Shown: piece by piece, positions 40,392 to 50,032 of the stretch
Numbering within the stretch: the first letter of the stretch is position 1
Layout: the number at the start of each line of letters is the position of its first letter
From: Mycolicibacterium insubricum
GTDB taxonomy: Bacteria; Actinomycetota; Actinomycetes; Mycobacteriales; Mycobacteriaceae
Assembly: GCF_010731615.1 (NCBI RefSeq)
Contig: NZ_AP022618.1
Location: forward strand, 3,472,001-3,536,000
Length of the DNA: 64,000 nucleotides
Direction of reading: 5' to 3'
The notes under the pieces: generated by a model
Told to the model about the DNA's origin: nothing
Databases searched by the model: none
Seen by the model: the letters and a program-made list of their open reading frames with translations, nothing else
Made by a program: the position numbers and the translations under genes

Positions 40392-41044
40392 CGCGCGTAG
40401 GCCGCCAGGTTGGCGCCCAGTTCGGCGAAGATCGCCTGGTTGAGGCCGAACGCCACCTTCACCTCGTCGACGATCCGCGCGGTGTCGGCATCCGACAGCT
40501 CCAGCGCGTCGAGGCGGTGCCGGTAGGCGTCCTTGTACAGCTTGGGTTTTGCGATGGCCGGGAAGTCGTAGAAGGCCAGCCCCGCGCCGTGCAGGTGGTA
40601 GGTGCGGTTGAGGTTCTTGCCGATGATCCGCCCGCCGGACAGGTCCCCGAGGTAGCGGGTGTAGTGATGCGCCAGCAGCGCGCCGCCCCAGTCGGCGTCG
40701 CGCAGCCGGGCGGCGTAGGCGGCCGCGGCCGGACTGTCGGTGTCGCGCGGCTGTCCCGGGGCCCAGTGCGCAAGGTCGGACTCCAGGGCCGCGCGGCGCT
40801 GCAGCGCCGGGTCGTAGACCGCGGCGACCAGCCGATCATGCCGGTGGGCGAAGACCGCGGCCTCCAGCGCCGTGTAGATCGTGAGCAGCCGGCGCAGGTA
40901 GTCGGCGTAGCCGGTCTCGTTGATCCGGCCGTCGAGCAGTTCGGTGACGAAACCGGAGTTCTCGGCGTCCTCGTGCTCAGCCTTCGACCCCTCCCGCAGC
41001 GCCACCGACAGCGGCTGCCGCAACAGTTCAGGTGCGATGGTCAT
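40388..41044 (-). CDS. Heme oxygenase (biliverdin-producing, HmuO type)
   Basis: A 218-residue helical heme oxygenase that opens heme to release iron. The proximal histidine is in [10 protein letters not shown] (His24) and the distal-helix glycines in [12 protein letters not shown] (133-141). The lysine- and tyrosine-rich [19 protein letters not shown] supports substrate contacts. This is the classic fold, distinct from mycobacterial MhuD. ATG 41044 has GGGAG upstream; TATGAT on the minus strand (41081-41086) is a possible -10. I do not see a convincing IdeR box. It fits the iron-acquisition theme but sits beside the cysteine genes. Confidence 0.9.
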   Translation of the reverse strand: MTIAPELLRQPLSVALREGSKAEHEDAENSGFVTELLDGRINETGYADYLRRLLTIYTALEAAVFAHRHDRLVAAVYDPALQRRAALESDLAHWAPGQPRDTDSPAAAAYAARLRDADWGGALLAHHYTRYLGDLSGGRIIGKNLNRTYHLHGAGLAFYDFPAIAKPKLYKDAYRHRLDALELSDADTARIVDEVKVAFGLNQAIFAELGANLAAYAR

Positions 41045-41128
41045 CAGGCTCCCGTCGTGGCCATCCGGATTTGTTAGCCAATCATAACTTCCCGTAGGTC
41101 TGGGCACGGACCGCGCTAACGTGGCCCG

Positions 41129-41818
41129 ATGACAACGGAGAACGGCGCCGCGCACTGGTCGATCGCCGACGGCGGGCGCTGCTACCTGCGATCGCTGCCG
41201 GTGCTCACCGGTGACGCCCCCGGCTTCGACGAGGCCAAGGCGCCGGCGGAGCCGGTGACCCTGTTCGTCGACTGGCTGCAGACCGCGGTGGCCGCCGGTG
41301 TCCCCGAACCGCATGCCATGACGCTGTGCACGGTGGATGAACAGGGTTTCCCGCGTGCCCGGGTGCTGATCCTGAAGGCCGTCGACGAGCGGGGCTGGCA
41401 TTTGGCGGTCAGCTCGGTCAGCCAGAAGGGCCGCGAACTGGCCGCTCATCCGGTCGCCACGCTGACCTTCTACTGGCCCGCGCTGGTCCGACAGGTCCGG
41501 GTCGTCGGCGAGGTGGTCGACGATGGGGAGCGGGCGAGCGCCGAGGATTTCCTGGCCCGCCCGCCGGGTTCGCGGGCGATGGCCTGGACCCGCCGGCAAA
41601 GCCAGCCGCTGACCGACCCCGCCGAGCTCGAGCACGAGCTGGTCAAGGCCCACCGGCGGCTGCGCGAGGACCCTGATGCGGTTCCCGCCGAATGGATTTC
41701 GTACGCGGTGCGCCCGCACCAGGTCGAGTTCTGGGAGGGTGCACCGGACCGTCGGCACCGCCGGCTCAGCTACACCCGCGACGGGCAGGGGTGGGCCCGA
41801 ACCGTGTTGTGGCCGTAG
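41129..41818 (+). CDS. Pyridoxamine 5'-phosphate oxidase-family flavoprotein
   Basis: A 229-residue protein with the split-barrel FMN fold of PdxH: RVLILKAVDERGWHLAVSS, SQKGRELAAHPVATLTFYWP and RQVRVVGEV. The C-terminal dimer and substrate segment is VRPHQVEFWEGAPDRRHRRLSY, ending RTVLWP in place of the RLAP of true PdxH. It may oxidize pyridoxine or pyridoxamine phosphate, or a related substrate. Neighbouring genes use PLP (cysteine desulfurase, CysK), but a link is only suggestive. TAACGT six bases before ATG 41129 suggests a leaderless transcript. Confidence 0.82.
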   Translation: MTTENGAAHWSIADGGRCYLRSLPVLTGDAPGFDEAKAPAEPVTLFVDWLQTAVAAGVPEPHAMTLCTVDEQGFPRARVLILKAVDERGWHLAVSSVSQKGRELAAHPVATLTFYWPALVRQVRVVGEVVDDGERASAEDFLARPPGSRAMAWTRRQSQPLTDPAELEHELVKAHRRLREDPDAVPAEWISYAVRPHQVEFWEGAPDRRHRRLSYTRDGQGWARTVLWP

Positions 41819-41821
41819 GAG

Positions 41822-43684
41822 TTATTTCTTGGCTGTCTTGCTGTCGGCGGGGGCATCCGTGGACAGCGCGGCAACGAACGCCTCCTGGGGGACCTCGACG
41901 CGGCCGATGGTCTTCATCCGCTTCTTGCCCTCCTTCTGCTTCTCCAGCAGCTTGCGCTTGCGGGTGATGTCACCGCCGTAGCACTTGGAGAGCACATCCT
42001 TGCGGATGGCCCGGATGTTCTCGCGGGCAATGATCTTCGATCCGATGGCGGCCTGCACCGGAACCTCGAACTGCTGACGCGGGATGAGTTCCTTGAGCTT
42101 GGTGGTCATCTTGTTGCCGTAGGCGAAAGCCGAATCCTTGTGCACGATCGCGGAGAACGCGTCGACGGCCTCGCCCTGGAGCAGGATGTCGACCTTGACC
42201 AGCTCGGCCTCCTGCTCGCCGGCCTCCTCGTAGTCCAGCGACGCGTAGCCGCGGGTACGGGACTTCAGTGAGTCGAAGAAGTCGAAGATGATCTCGCCCA
42301 GCGGCATGGTGTAGCGCAGTTCGACGCGTTCGGGCGAGAGGTAGTCCATGCCGCCGAGTTCGCCGCGGCGGGACTGGCACAGTTCCATGATGGTGCCGAT
42401 GAATTCGCTCGGCGCGATGATCGTCGTCTTCACCACGGGTTCGTAGACGGTGCGGACCTTGCCCTCGGGCCAGTCCGACGGGTTGGTGACGATGAGTTCG
42501 GTGTTGTCGTCTTTGACCACGCGGTAGACGACGTTGGGCGAGGTGGAGATCAGGTCCAGGTCGAATTCGCGTTCCAGGCGTTCGCGGGTGATCTCCATGT
42601 GCAGCAGGCCGAGGAACCCGCAGCGGAACCCGAACCCCAGGGCCACCGAGGTTTCCGGTTCGTAGGTCAGCGCGGCGTCGTTGAGCTGCAGTTTGTCCAG
42701 CGCGTCGCGCAGGTTCGGGTAGTCCGACCCGTCGACGGGGTACAGCCCGGAATACACCATCGGTCTGGGTTCGCGGTATCCGGTGAGCGCCTCGGTGGCG
42801 CCGTGGCGCGCCGTCGTGACGGTGTCACCGACCTTGGACTGGCGCACGTCCTTCACGCCGGTGATCAGGTAGCCGACCTCCCCGACGCCGAGGCCTTTGG
42901 ACGGCTTCGGTTCGGGCGAGACGATGCCGACCTCGAGCAGCTCGTGGGTGGCGCCGGTGGACATCATCGCGATCCGCTCGCGGGGGGTGATCTTGCCGTC
43001 GACGACGCGGACGTAGGTCACCACGCCGCGGTAGATGTCATAGACCGAGTCGAAGATCATCGCCCGGGCCGGCGCGTCGGCGTCACCGCGTGGGGCGGGC
43101 ACCTGGCGCACCACCTCGTCGAGCAGCTCGGCCACGCCCTCGCCGGTCTTGCCGGACACCCGCAGCACGTCGGTGGGCTCGCAGCCGATGATGTGGGCGA
43201 GTTCGGCGGCGTAGCGGTCCGGGTCGGCGGCGGGCAGGTCGATCTTGTTGAGCACCGGGATGACGGTCAGGTCGCGGTCCAGCGCCAGGTACAGATTCGC
43301 CAGGGTCTGCGCCTCGATGCCCTGGGCAGCGTCGACCAGCAGCACCGCGCCCTCGCAGGCCTCCAGCGCCCGGGACACCTCGTAGGTGAAGTCGACGTGG
43401 CCGGGGGTGTCGATCAGGTGCAGGACGAAATCCTCGCCTGCGTTTTCGCCTTCCCGGACCGTCCACGGCAGCCGGACGTTCTGCGCCTTGATGGTGATGC
43501 CGCGTTCCCGCTCGATGTCCATCCGGTCCAGGTACTGCGCGCGCATCGACCGGTCGTCGACGACGCCGGTGAGCTGCAGCATCCGGTCGGCCAGCGTCGA
43601 TTTGCCGTGGTCGATGTGAGCGATGATGCAGAAGTTCCGAATCTGCGCCGGCGCGGTGAACGTTGTGTCGGCGAAACTGCTGAT
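41822..43684 (-). CDS. lepA: Elongation factor 4 (LepA), with a non-standard start
   Basis: A ribosome-binding GTPase of about 620 residues that helps translation and ribosome assembly. G1 is [10 protein letters not shown]2 lies in RGITIKAQ, G3 is DTPGH and G4 is NKIDLP. The LepA-specific C-terminus has [25 protein letters not shown]. The conserved protein begins at ISSFAD, but no ATG, GTG or TTG lies near it. CCAGGAG is followed by ATT (43690) directly and ATC (43684) six bases later. I chose ATC because its distance to the ribosome site is right. The nearest standard codon in frame upstream is TTG 43762. Convergent with the flavoprotein gene. Confidence 0.93.
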   Translation of the reverse strand: MSSFADTTFTAPAQIRNFCIIAHIDHGKSTLADRMLQLTGVVDDRSMRAQYLDRMDIERERGITIKAQNVRLPWTVREGENAGEDFVLHLIDTPGHVDFTYEVSRALEACEGAVLLVDAAQGIEAQTLANLYLALDRDLTVIPVLNKIDLPAADPDRYAAELAHIIGCEPTDVLRVSGKTGEGVAELLDEVVRQVPAPRGDADAPARAMIFDSVYDIYRGVVTYVRVVDGKITPRERIAMMSTGATHELLEVGIVSPEPKPSKGLGVGEVGYLITGVKDVRQSKVGDTVTTARHGATEALTGYREPRPMVYSGLYPVDGSDYPNLRDALDKLQLNDAALTYEPETSVALGFGFRCGFLGLLHMEITRERLEREFDLDLISTSPNVVYRVVKDDNTELIVTNPSDWPEGKVRTVYEPVVKTTIIAPSEFIGTIMELCQSRRGELGGMDYLSPERVELRYTMPLGEIIFDFFDSLKSRTRGYASLDYEEAGEQEAELVKVDILLQGEAVDAFSAIVHKDSAFAYGNKMTTKLKELIPRQQFEVPVQAAIGSKIIARENIRAIRKDVLSKCYGGDITRKRKLLEKQKEGKKRMKTIGRVEVPQEAFVAALSTDAPADSKTAKK

Positions 43685-43784
43685 GGGAATCTCCTGGTGA
43701 GCGGTGCGCGTGGCAGGGGGCGGACCCTGCCAGCCTATCCAGCGGCCGTGCTCGCGACACAATCGCTGGCCTATGCTGGCCGAT

Positions 43785-44396
43785 ATGGCATCGCAGTGGA
43801 AGACGGTGCAGCGATTCGCCGAGCGGCTGGTGTTCGAGGAGGCACCCCGGTTCGTCAAGGGATTGCAGCACCCCGAGGGCCTGCGACGCGGTTTCCAGAC
43901 CACCGTGCAGCAGAGCCTGGTGCAGGCGCTGACCATCGGCATCGACGTGCTCAGCGAGGCGGCGCTGCAGCAGCGCGCGCTGACCGCCGGGCGCCCGGTC
44001 ACCCGCGACGGTGTGCCGACCGCCCACCGGGCGCGGCGCATCAGCTACTCCCCGGCGCTGGACGGGCGCGCCGACCCCGGCGAGATCGTCTGGACCTGGG
44101 TGGTCTTCTCCGACGACCCGACGCGCGGCAAGGACCGGCCGGTGCTGGTGGTGGGCCGCGACCGCAAGACGCTGCTGGGGCTGATGCTGTCGAGTCAGGC
44201 GTACCACGCCGAGGACCCGAACTGGGTCGGGATCGGCAGCGGAACCTGGGACGACGACGGCCGGGACAGCTGGGTGCGGCTGGACCGGGTGCTCGACGTC
44301 CCCGAGGAGGGCATCCGCCGCGAGGGCGCGATCCTGGACCGTGCGACGTTCGAGACCGTCGCCGTGCACCTGCGCACGCGCTACTCCTGGTCCTGA
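43785..44396 (+). CDS. PemK/MazF-like domain protein
   Basis: A 203-residue protein. Residues about 95-203 resemble the PemK/MazF fold: [28 protein letters not shown] followed by [10 protein letters not shown] and [12 protein letters not shown]. The N-terminal 90 residues are helical and are not found in small MazF toxins. There is no antitoxin gene next to it, so a toxin role is not shown. TATGCT at 43772-43777 lies seven bases before ATG 43785, a leaderless arrangement that argues against the upstream ATG 43773. Divergent from lepA; corresponds to the Rv2405 position. Confidence 0.72.
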   Translation: MASQWKTVQRFAERLVFEEAPRFVKGLQHPEGLRRGFQTTVQQSLVQALTIGIDVLSEAALQQRALTAGRPVTRDGVPTAHRARRISYSPALDGRADPGEIVWTWVVFSDDPTRGKDRPVLVVGRDRKTLLGLMLSSQAYHAEDPNWVGIGSGTWDDDGRDSWVRLDRVLDVPEEGIRREGAILDRATFETVAVHLRTRYSWS

Positions 44397-44421
44397 GCAC
44401 CTCGGTGCGCCGTCGCGGTTT

Positions 44422-45030
44422 TCACCCGGGGTTGCGCCACATCTGCCACAGGGTGGGGCCGTCCGGAACGACGATTTCGCCGGTCACCGTGAAGCCGAAT
44501 CGCTGATAGTAGGGCACGTTGTCGGCGTTGCTCGACTCCAGGTAGGCCGGCGCGAATTCCCGGTCGCAGCGGGACAATCGGGAGCGCATCAGCGCGGCAC
44601 CGTAGCCGTCACCACGGACATCGGGATCGCTGCCGATAATCCCCAGATACCAGTGCGGTTCCGCCGGGTGTCGGGCCTGCATTGCGTCGTCGACTGCCTT
44701 TCCCCGCAGCACATCGCGGCCCAGCGCCCGCAGCATGGCGGGCGCCATCGCCAGAAACTCCCGGGGAGTGCTCTGCCAGTGCTGCGGCGGCGCCCACAAT
44801 GCGGCGGCTCCGATTCGGCCGGCGCCGCCGGTAGCGACCTCGGCCCCGCCCCCGCGCAGATAGTGGTGCCGGGTCAGGGCTGCGTACAACCGCGGCAGTG
44901 CCACCTCGCGTCGCCGCGGGTCCGGCACCATCCAGGACATCACCGGATCGTCGCGGAATGCCCGCGCCAGCGCCGCCGATAGGTCCGCGATATCAGCGGC
45001 AGCTGCAGGCCGGGCCACAACAGGAGTCAT
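44422..45030 (-). CDS. GNAT-family N-acetyltransferase
   Basis: A 202-residue acetyltransferase. The acetyl-CoA loop is in GIIGSDPDVRGDGYGAALM (R/Q-x-x-G-x-G/A pattern) and the later strand-helix pair is YLESSNADNVPYYQRFGF. The substrate is unknown. The ATG at 45030 is eight bases from CAGGCT in a 16-bp block shared with the small membrane gene at 32553, suggesting a leaderless start. Confidence 0.82.
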   Translation of the reverse strand: MTPVVARPAAAADIADLSAALARAFRDDPVMSWMVPDPRRREVALPRLYAALTRHHYLRGGGAEVATGGAGRIGAAALWAPPQHWQSTPREFLAMAPAMLRALGRDVLRGKAVDDAMQARHPAEPHWYLGIIGSDPDVRGDGYGAALMRSRLSRCDREFAPAYLESSNADNVPYYQRFGFTVTGEIVVPDGPTLWQMWRNPG

Positions 45031-45043
45031 CGGGTTCCAGCCT
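45028..45043 (-). promoter_or_regulatory. Start-site block shared with the gene at 32553
   Basis: The 16 bp CATCGGGTTCCAGCCT, including the start codon of the acetyltransferase gene, are identical to 32551-32566. On the coding strand it reads as a -10-like AGGCT plus GGAACCCG and ATG. Confidence 0.45.
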
Positions 45044-45087
45044 GCCAGACGACGCCCGGTTGGATGGGGCGTCAGGTGGATGGGGTG

Positions 45088-45927
45088 TCAGGCCAGCCGG
45101 GTGATCTCCACCACCACGTCGAGGTCGGTGGACCCCTCACCGGAGTAGATGCCCTTCAGCGGCGTCACGTCGGCGTAGTCGCGCCCGGTGCCGACGGTGA
45201 TGTACTGCTCGTTGATCGCGCAGTCGTTGGTCGGGTCGTAGTCCCACCACGACCCGGTCCAGGCCTGCACCCAGGCGTGGCTCTGACCCTCGACGGTCTC
45301 CCCGACCGCGGCCTTGCGCTTGGGGTACTGGTAGCCGGATACGTAGCGGGCCGGGATGCCCATGCTGCGCAACAGGATCAGCGTCAGGTGCGCATAGTCC
45401 TGGCAGACGCCCTTGCCCTCGGCGAGTGCGTCCAGGCCTGAGGAGTGCACGGCGGTGGAGCCGGGAACGTAGTCCAGTTCCGAGCGCGTCCACTGCGCCG
45501 CGGCGATCACGGCCTCGGTCGGATCGTATTGGCGCGCCAGGGTTTTCCCGACGGCGGATACACGCCGACTGGCCGGGGCGTAGCGGGTCTGGCCGAACAG
45601 CTCGTCGTACTTGTCGGCGACCGCATCGGTGCGCAGCGCCGCCCAGTCGAGCCGTTTGGCGGGCGGTTCGGGGACGTCGGTCTCCACCACCGAGGATCCG
45701 GTGACCTCAAGTTCGCTGTGCGGGGCGTGCAGGTCGAAGGCCGTGACGGCGGTGCCCCAGTAGTCGACGTAGCGGTAGAGCCGGGTGGCCGGGGTGGTCT
45801 CCACCCGGTTGAGCACGACGTTCTGCCGCAGATCCGACCGCGGGGTCAGCCGCGCCTCGTTGAACGACGCCCGCACCGGCGACTTGTAGGCGTATCCGGT
45901 GGAGTGCACCACCCGCATCCGCCACAT
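45088..45927 (-). CDS. Transglutaminase-like cysteine protease-fold protein
   Basis: A 279-residue protein with an N-terminal beta domain (1-150) and a transglutaminase-like core. The catalytic triad is visible: Cys in GKGVCQDYAH (Cys175), His in GQSHAWVQAW (217) and Asp in WWDYDPTND (231). It is the Rv2409c homologue and the last gene of the ATP-grasp / alpha-E / transglutaminase trio, a conserved set predicted to make or modify a peptide-like product. The ATG shares a base with the previous stop (TGATG). Actual substrate unknown. Confidence 0.87.
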   Translation of the reverse strand: MWRMRVVHSTGYAYKSPVRASFNEARLTPRSDLRQNVVLNRVETTPATRLYRYVDYWGTAVTAFDLHAPHSELEVTGSSVVETDVPEPPAKRLDWAALRTDAVADKYDELFGQTRYAPASRRVSAVGKTLARQYDPTEAVIAAAQWTRSELDYVPGSTAVHSSGLDALAEGKGVCQDYAHLTLILLRSMGIPARYVSGYQYPKRKAAVGETVEGQSHAWVQAWTGSWWDYDPTNDCAINEQYITVGTGRDYADVTPLKGIYSGEGSTDLDVVVEITRLA

Positions 45928-46904
45928 CAGAGTTCCGCCGATTCCAGCGCGTGGTCGCCTGCGCGACCGGTGTCGGTCCAGGCCACCCAGGGTGCGGAGT
46001 GGAAGTACTGCAGGGCCAGCGCCTCGCCGACGTCGATGCACAGTTGTTGCAGCCCGGCCAGGCGTTCCTCGAACGACTCCAGGAGTTCCCCGGCGCGCAG
46101 GAACTCCAGTTCGCTGCGCGCGCGGCCGAGCAGGCGCCGCGCCTCGGCGGTGGTGCCGACCCGGTTGGACGGCCGGTTCATCAGCGCGTCGACGCTGTGT
46201 TCGGCGACCTTGAGCGAGTAGAACACCGACCGCGGGAACAGCCGGTCCAGCAGCAGGAACTCCACCACCCGGCCGGCGTCGAGCACTCCTCGGTAGGTGC
46301 GCAGGAACGCGTCGTGCGCCCCCGCCGAGCGCAGCACCGTCACCCACGCCGGCGACGACGCACTGTCACCGGCCCGGGCGAACAGCAGCCGGGCGGTCAT
46401 GTCCACCCGCTCGATGGCCCGGCCGAGCACCAGGAACCGGTAGCCGTCGTCGCGGGCCAGGGTGGAGTCGGCCAGCCCGGCGAACATCGCCGCCCGGTTC
46501 TCGATGAAGGCCAGGAATTCGTGCGGGCCGAGTCGGCGGGCGGCGTCCTCGCGTTCGGCCAGGGCGTTGTAGGTGGTGTTCAGGCACTCCCACATCTCGG
46601 TGGAGGTGACCTCCCGCGACGAGCGGGCGTTCTCCCGGCCGGCGGAGATCGCGTCGACGATGGAGCAGCCGCTTTTCAGGTCGCGGCTGAACGCCACCAG
46701 GTTGGTCAGCGACCACATGTCCAGTTCGTCCTCCGGCGCCTCGATGCCGAGTACCTGCAGCAGCTGGCGGCAGGTGCTGTCGGCGTCGACGCTGGAGTCC
46801 TCCAGCAGCTGGTGCACGGTGACGTCGAGGATGCGTGCGGTATCGTCTGCGCGCTCGACGTAGCGACCGATCCAGTACAGAGCCTCTGCGTTGCGGGCCA
46901 ACAT
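45927..46904 (-). CDS. Alpha-E domain protein
   Basis: A 325-residue all-helical protein of the alpha-E family (former DUF403), beginning MLARNAEALYWIGRYVERADDTAR at its conserved helix, given here by its key residues LYWIGRY and ERADDTAR. No catalytic motif is known. It always occurs beside a circularly permuted ATP-grasp protein and a transglutaminase, as here, with TGATG junctions on both sides, so the three should act together. Homologue of Rv2410c. Confidence 0.86.
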   Translation of the reverse strand: MLARNAEALYWIGRYVERADDTARILDVTVHQLLEDSSVDADSTCRQLLQVLGIEAPEDELDMWSLTNLVAFSRDLKSGCSIVDAISAGRENARSSREVTSTEMWECLNTTYNALAEREDAARRLGPHEFLAFIENRAAMFAGLADSTLARDDGYRFLVLGRAIERVDMTARLLFARAGDSASSPAWVTVLRSAGAHDAFLRTYRGVLDAGRVVEFLLLDRLFPRSVFYSLKVAEHSVDALMNRPSNRVGTTAEARRLLGRARSELEFLRAGELLESFEERLAGLQQLCIDVGEALALQYFHSAPWVAWTDTGRAGDHALESAEL

Positions 46905-48574
46905 CAGCCGATCACCCCCTGTTGTTGTTGCTGCTGCTGTTGCTGTTGGCCCGGGGTCGCGGACTCGCCGCCGCGCTCGGGTGCGGGCGCGGTCACCGGG
47001 GCCCGCGAACCGCCCTTTTTCGCCTTCGACGCTGGCAGTGAGCGCACCAGTTCGGCCGCCCCGAGCTCCCGGTCCACCGCCGAGGTGCGCGGCGCCAGCA
47101 CCCAGGTGTCCTTGGACCCGCCGCCCTGGCTGGAGTTCACCACCAGCGACCCCTCGGTCAGCGCCACCCGGGTCAGCCCGCCGGGCAGCACCCACACGCC
47201 GTCGCCGTCGTTGACCGCGAACGGGCGCAGGTCGACGTGGCGGGGCACTAGGTGGTCGCCGACCTGGGTCGGCACGGTGGACAGCTGCACCACCGGCTGG
47301 GCGATCCAGCCGCGCGGGTCGTCGCGGATCTTGCGGGCGACGGCGTTTCGCTCCCGGGCGCTGGCCTGATGGCCGAACACGATGCCGTAGCCGCCGGAAC
47401 CCTCCACCGGCTTGATGACCAGCTCACCGATCCGGTCCAGCACCTCTTCGCGCTCGTCGTCGAGCCAGCAGCGCAGGGTGTCGACGTTGGCGAGCAGCGG
47501 TTTCTCACCGAGGTAGTAGTCGATGATCGTCGGGACGTAGGTGTAGACCAGCTTGTCGTCGCCCACCCCGTTGCCCACGGCGCTGGAGATGACCACGTTG
47601 CCGGCCCGGGCGGCGTTGAGCACACCGGCCACCCCGAGCACCGAGTCAGGGCGGAAGTGCATCGGGTCGAGGAACACGTCGTCTATGCGCCGGTAGATGA
47701 CGTCGACCTGGCGCTCCCCCTCCGTGCTACGCATGTAGACGGTGTTGTCTCGGCAGAACAGGTCGCGGCCCTCAACCAGCTCGACACCCATCTGCCGGGC
47801 CAGCAGAGAGTGCTCGAAGTAGGCGGAGTTGAACGGGCCCGGGGTCAGCACAACAACGGTCGGGTCGGCCTCGTTGGTCGCCGCGGCGTTGCGCAGCGCG
47901 CGCAGCAGGTGCGCGGAGTAGCCGTCGACCGCCCGGACCCGGTGGGTGGCGAACAGGTTCGGGAAGACCCGCGCCATAGCGCGGCGGTTCTCCATGACGT
48001 AGGAGACGCCCGACGGGGACCGCAGGTTGTCCTCCAGCACCCGGAAGACGCCCTGGTCGTCGCGGATCAGGTCGATGCCGGCGACGTGGATCCGCACCCC
48101 GTTGGGGGGTTTGATCCCGGCGGCCTCCCGGTGGAAGTGCTCGCACGAGGTGATCAGCCGGCGCGGCAGCACGCCGTCGCGCAGGATCTCCTGCTCGCCG
48201 TAGATGTCGTCGAGGAAACATTCCAGGGCTCTCACCCGCTGGGCGATGCCCTTCTCCAGCCGCGACCACTCGCCGGCCGCGATCACCCGGGGCACCAGGT
48301 CCAGCGGGAAGGGGCGCTCCTGGCCCGACAGTGAGAAGGTGATGCCCTGGTCGATGAACGCCCGGCCCAGCGCCTCGGCGCGGGCGGCCAGTTCGGCGGT
48401 GTTCGACGGGGTCAGCTCGGCGTGGATGCCGCGGTAGGGCGTCCGGACGTGCCCGCGCTTGTCGAACATCTCGTCGAACGCCGCGGCGTAGCTCGGCACG
48501 TCGTCGCGGCTGGCGTAGGCGCCGAAGATCGCCGGACGTTCGGACGCGGCGGTGGATACAGATCGCGGGCTCAC
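46904..48574 (-). CDS. Circularly permuted ATP-grasp protein with poly-Q tail
   Basis: A 556-residue protein of the circularly permuted ATP-grasp type (Rv2411c homologue), a predicted peptide ligase. Features are DLIRDDQGVFRVLEDNLRSPSGVSYVMENRR, shown by its key part LEDNLRSPSG, then YRRIDDVFLDP and the nucleotide-binding KPVEGSGGYGIVFG. The last 60 residues are lysine-, alanine- and proline-rich and end in ten glutamines plus GVIG. I start it at GTG 48574; the in-frame ATG at 48721 would run through the rpsT promoter region. Head of a three-gene operon. Confidence 0.85.
   Translation of the reverse strand: MSPRSVSTAASERPAIFGAYASRDDVPSYAAAFDEMFDKRGHVRTPYRGIHAELTPSNTAELAARAEALGRAFIDQGITFSLSGQERPFPLDLVPRVIAAGEWSRLEKGIAQRVRALECFLDDIYGEQEILRDGVLPRRLITSCEHFHREAAGIKPPNGVRIHVAGIDLIRDDQGVFRVLEDNLRSPSGVSYVMENRRAMARVFPNLFATHRVRAVDGYSAHLLRALRNAAATNEADPTVVVLTPGPFNSAYFEHSLLARQMGVELVEGRDLFCRDNTVYMRSTEGERQVDVIYRRIDDVFLDPMHFRPDSVLGVAGVLNAARAGNVVISSAVGNGVGDDKLVYTYVPTIIDYYLGEKPLLANVDTLRCWLDDEREEVLDRIGELVIKPVEGSGGYGIVFGHQASARERNAVARKIRDDPRGWIAQPVVQLSTVPTQVGDHLVPRHVDLRPFAVNDGDGVWVLPGGLTRVALTEGSLVVNSSQGGGSKDTWVLAPRTSAVDRELGAAELVRSLPASKAKKGGSRAPVTAPAPERGGESATPGQQQQQQQQQQGVIG
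46919..46948 (-). repeat. CAG/CAA trinucleotide tract encoding ten glutamines
   Basis: Ten consecutive glutamine codons (mixed CAG and CAA) near the C-terminus of the ATP-grasp gene. Length changes here would keep the frame, altering only the tail length. Confidence 0.85.
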
Positions 48575-48624
48575 GCCGGTAATGCTGCCGCAGAAACGGC
48601 GTCTCTGCAGGCCAGGCGTTCGAG

Positions 48625-48654
48625 TTGGGGAGAGCCGGGCGGGACTGATAGCCT
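48625..48654 (+). promoter_or_regulatory. Probable rpsT promoter
   Basis: TTGGGG (48625-48630) and TAGCCT (48649-48654) are 18 nt apart, giving a leader of about 65 nt before the rpsT GTG. Confidence 0.45.
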
Positions 48655-48723
48655 GGATAACTGCTGCCCGTGATCCGGGCGCCCAGAAGCATCCCCGGTA
48701 AGAATTCGTAAAGGAACTCACGC

Positions 48724-48984
48724 GTGGCCAACATCAAGTCGCAGCAGAAGCGCATCAAGACCAACGAGCGCCGCCGTCTGCGCAACCAGTCGGCGAAGTC
48801 CTCCCTTCGCACGGCTGTCCGTGGCTTCCGTGAGGCCGTCGAGGCCGGCGAGAAGGAGAAGGCCGGCGAGCTGCTGGTCTCGACCAGCCGCAAGCTGGAC
48901 AAGGCCGCTTCGAAGGGCATCATCCACAAGAACCAGGCCGCCAACAAGAAGTCGGCGCTGGCCCTGGCGTTCAACAAGATCTAG
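48724..48984 (+). CDS. rpsT: 30S ribosomal protein S20
   Basis: An 86-residue basic helical protein of the small ribosomal subunit, starting [20 protein letters not shown] and ending with [23 protein letters not shown] sequence, both diagnostic. It begins with GTG 48724, with AAGGA nine bases upstream. Transcribed alone; a terminator follows. Confidence 0.97.
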   Translation: MANIKSQQKRIKTNERRRLRNQSAKSSLRTAVRGFREAVEAGEKEKAGELLVSTSRKLDKAASKGIIHKNQAANKKSALALAFNKI

Positions 48985-49000
48985 TCTTCGCCAGACCCAA

Positions 49001-49028
49001 AAGAACCGGCCCCCGCGGGCCGGTTCTT
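49001..49028. terminator. Bidirectional intrinsic terminator between rpsT and holA
   Basis: A perfect 12-bp stem, AAGAACCGGCCC with GGGCCGGTTCTT, around a CCGC loop. On the plus strand it is followed by T then G; on the minus strand the stem end runs into TTCTTTT. It suits the convergent ends of rpsT and holA. Confidence 0.85.
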
Positions 49029-49044
49029 TGGCGTTCCGGGCCGG

Positions 49045-50019
49045 TTACCGGCGGCCGGTCTGCCCGCCGGCGGCCAGCTCGGCCACCCGGCGCACCGCGT
49101 GCTCCAGGGCGTAGTCGGCGTCGGCGGCCGCGCCCTTGACGTCGGCGTTGAGCTGGGCCACCGTGGTGATCGCCTGCGCGACGCTGTCGCGGCCCCACCG
49201 GCGGGCCTGGCGCTGCACCTTCTTGATCCGCCACGGCGGCATGCCGACATCGGAGGCCAGCCGGAACGGGTCCCCCGACAGCGGCCCGATCCGGGCGATC
49301 GCGTGTACCGCCTCGGCCAGCGCGTCGGCCAGCACCACCCGCGCCTCCCCCGCCGACATGGCCCAGCGCAGCGCCTCGGCCGCGCCGCCGACGTCCCCGG
49401 CGACGGCCAGGTCGGCGATGTCGAAGCCGCGGACCTCGGCCCGGCCGCTGTGATAGCGGCGGACGGCGGCGACGTCGATGTGGCCGTCGGTGTCGGCGAC
49501 CAGCTGCGAGCAGGCCGCGGCCAGCTCGCGGATGTCGGAGCCGACGGCATCCAGCAGCGCGGTGACCACGTCCTCGGACACCCGCTGGCCGACGGCGGTG
49601 AACTCGGCGCGGACGAACGCGGCGCGCTCCTCGGGCTTGGTGATCTTGGCGCACGGGTACACCCGGGCACCGGCGTCGCGCAGCTGGGTGGCCAGCGCCT
49701 TGGCCCGTCCGCCGCCGGAGTGCACGACGACCAGCTCGGTGCCCGGCGGCAGATCGACCGCGACCGTCGCGATCAGCGCGGCGGCGTCCTTGCCCGCCTC
49801 CCCGGCGGACTCCAGCACGACGACGCGTTCGTCGGCGAACAGCGACGGGCTCAGCAGCTCGGCGAGCTCACTGGTGCCGACCTCCCCGGCGCGCAACCGG
49901 TCCACCGGGATGTCGGGCGTCCCGGCGCTCTCGCGCGCCGCGCGCAGCACGTCGGCCACCGTCCGCTCGACGAGCAGCTCCTCGTCGCCGAGGATCAGAT
50001 GCAGTCCCGGTTGACTCAC
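49045..50019 (-). CDS. holA: DNA polymerase III delta subunit
   Basis: A 324-residue clamp-loader subunit that opens the sliding clamp for DnaN loading. The N-terminus [16 protein letters not shown] and the segment [17 protein letters not shown] are typical. The C-terminal helices contain [16 protein letters not shown] start it at GTG 50019, matching the usual N-terminus; ATG 50049, inside the end of comEC, is possible. Rv2413c homologue. Confidence 0.9.
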   Translation of the reverse strand: MSQPGLHLILGDEELLVERTVADVLRAARESAGTPDIPVDRLRAGEVGTSELAELLSPSLFADERVVVLESAGEAGKDAAALIATVAVDLPPGTELVVVHSGGGRAKALATQLRDAGARVYPCAKITKPEERAAFVRAEFTAVGQRVSEDVVTALLDAVGSDIRELAAACSQLVADTDGHIDVAAVRRYHSGRAEVRGFDIADLAVAGDVGGAAEALRWAMSAGEARVVLADALAEAVHAIARIGPLSGDPFRLASDVGMPPWRIKKVQRQARRWGRDSVAQAITTVAQLNADVKGAAADADYALEHAVRRVAELAAGGQTGRR

Positions 50020-50032
50020 GCCTGTGATGGTG

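Noticed and set aside
41066..41090. Possible IdeR box before the heme oxygenase gene
   Set aside because: TTAGCCAATCATAAC has only weak symmetry and poor match to the 19-bp consensus; I do not claim it.
43785..44396. Toxin-antitoxin system at the PemK-like gene
   Set aside because: No antitoxin ORF adjoins it, the protein is twice the size of MazF toxins, and it is a syntenic conserved gene.
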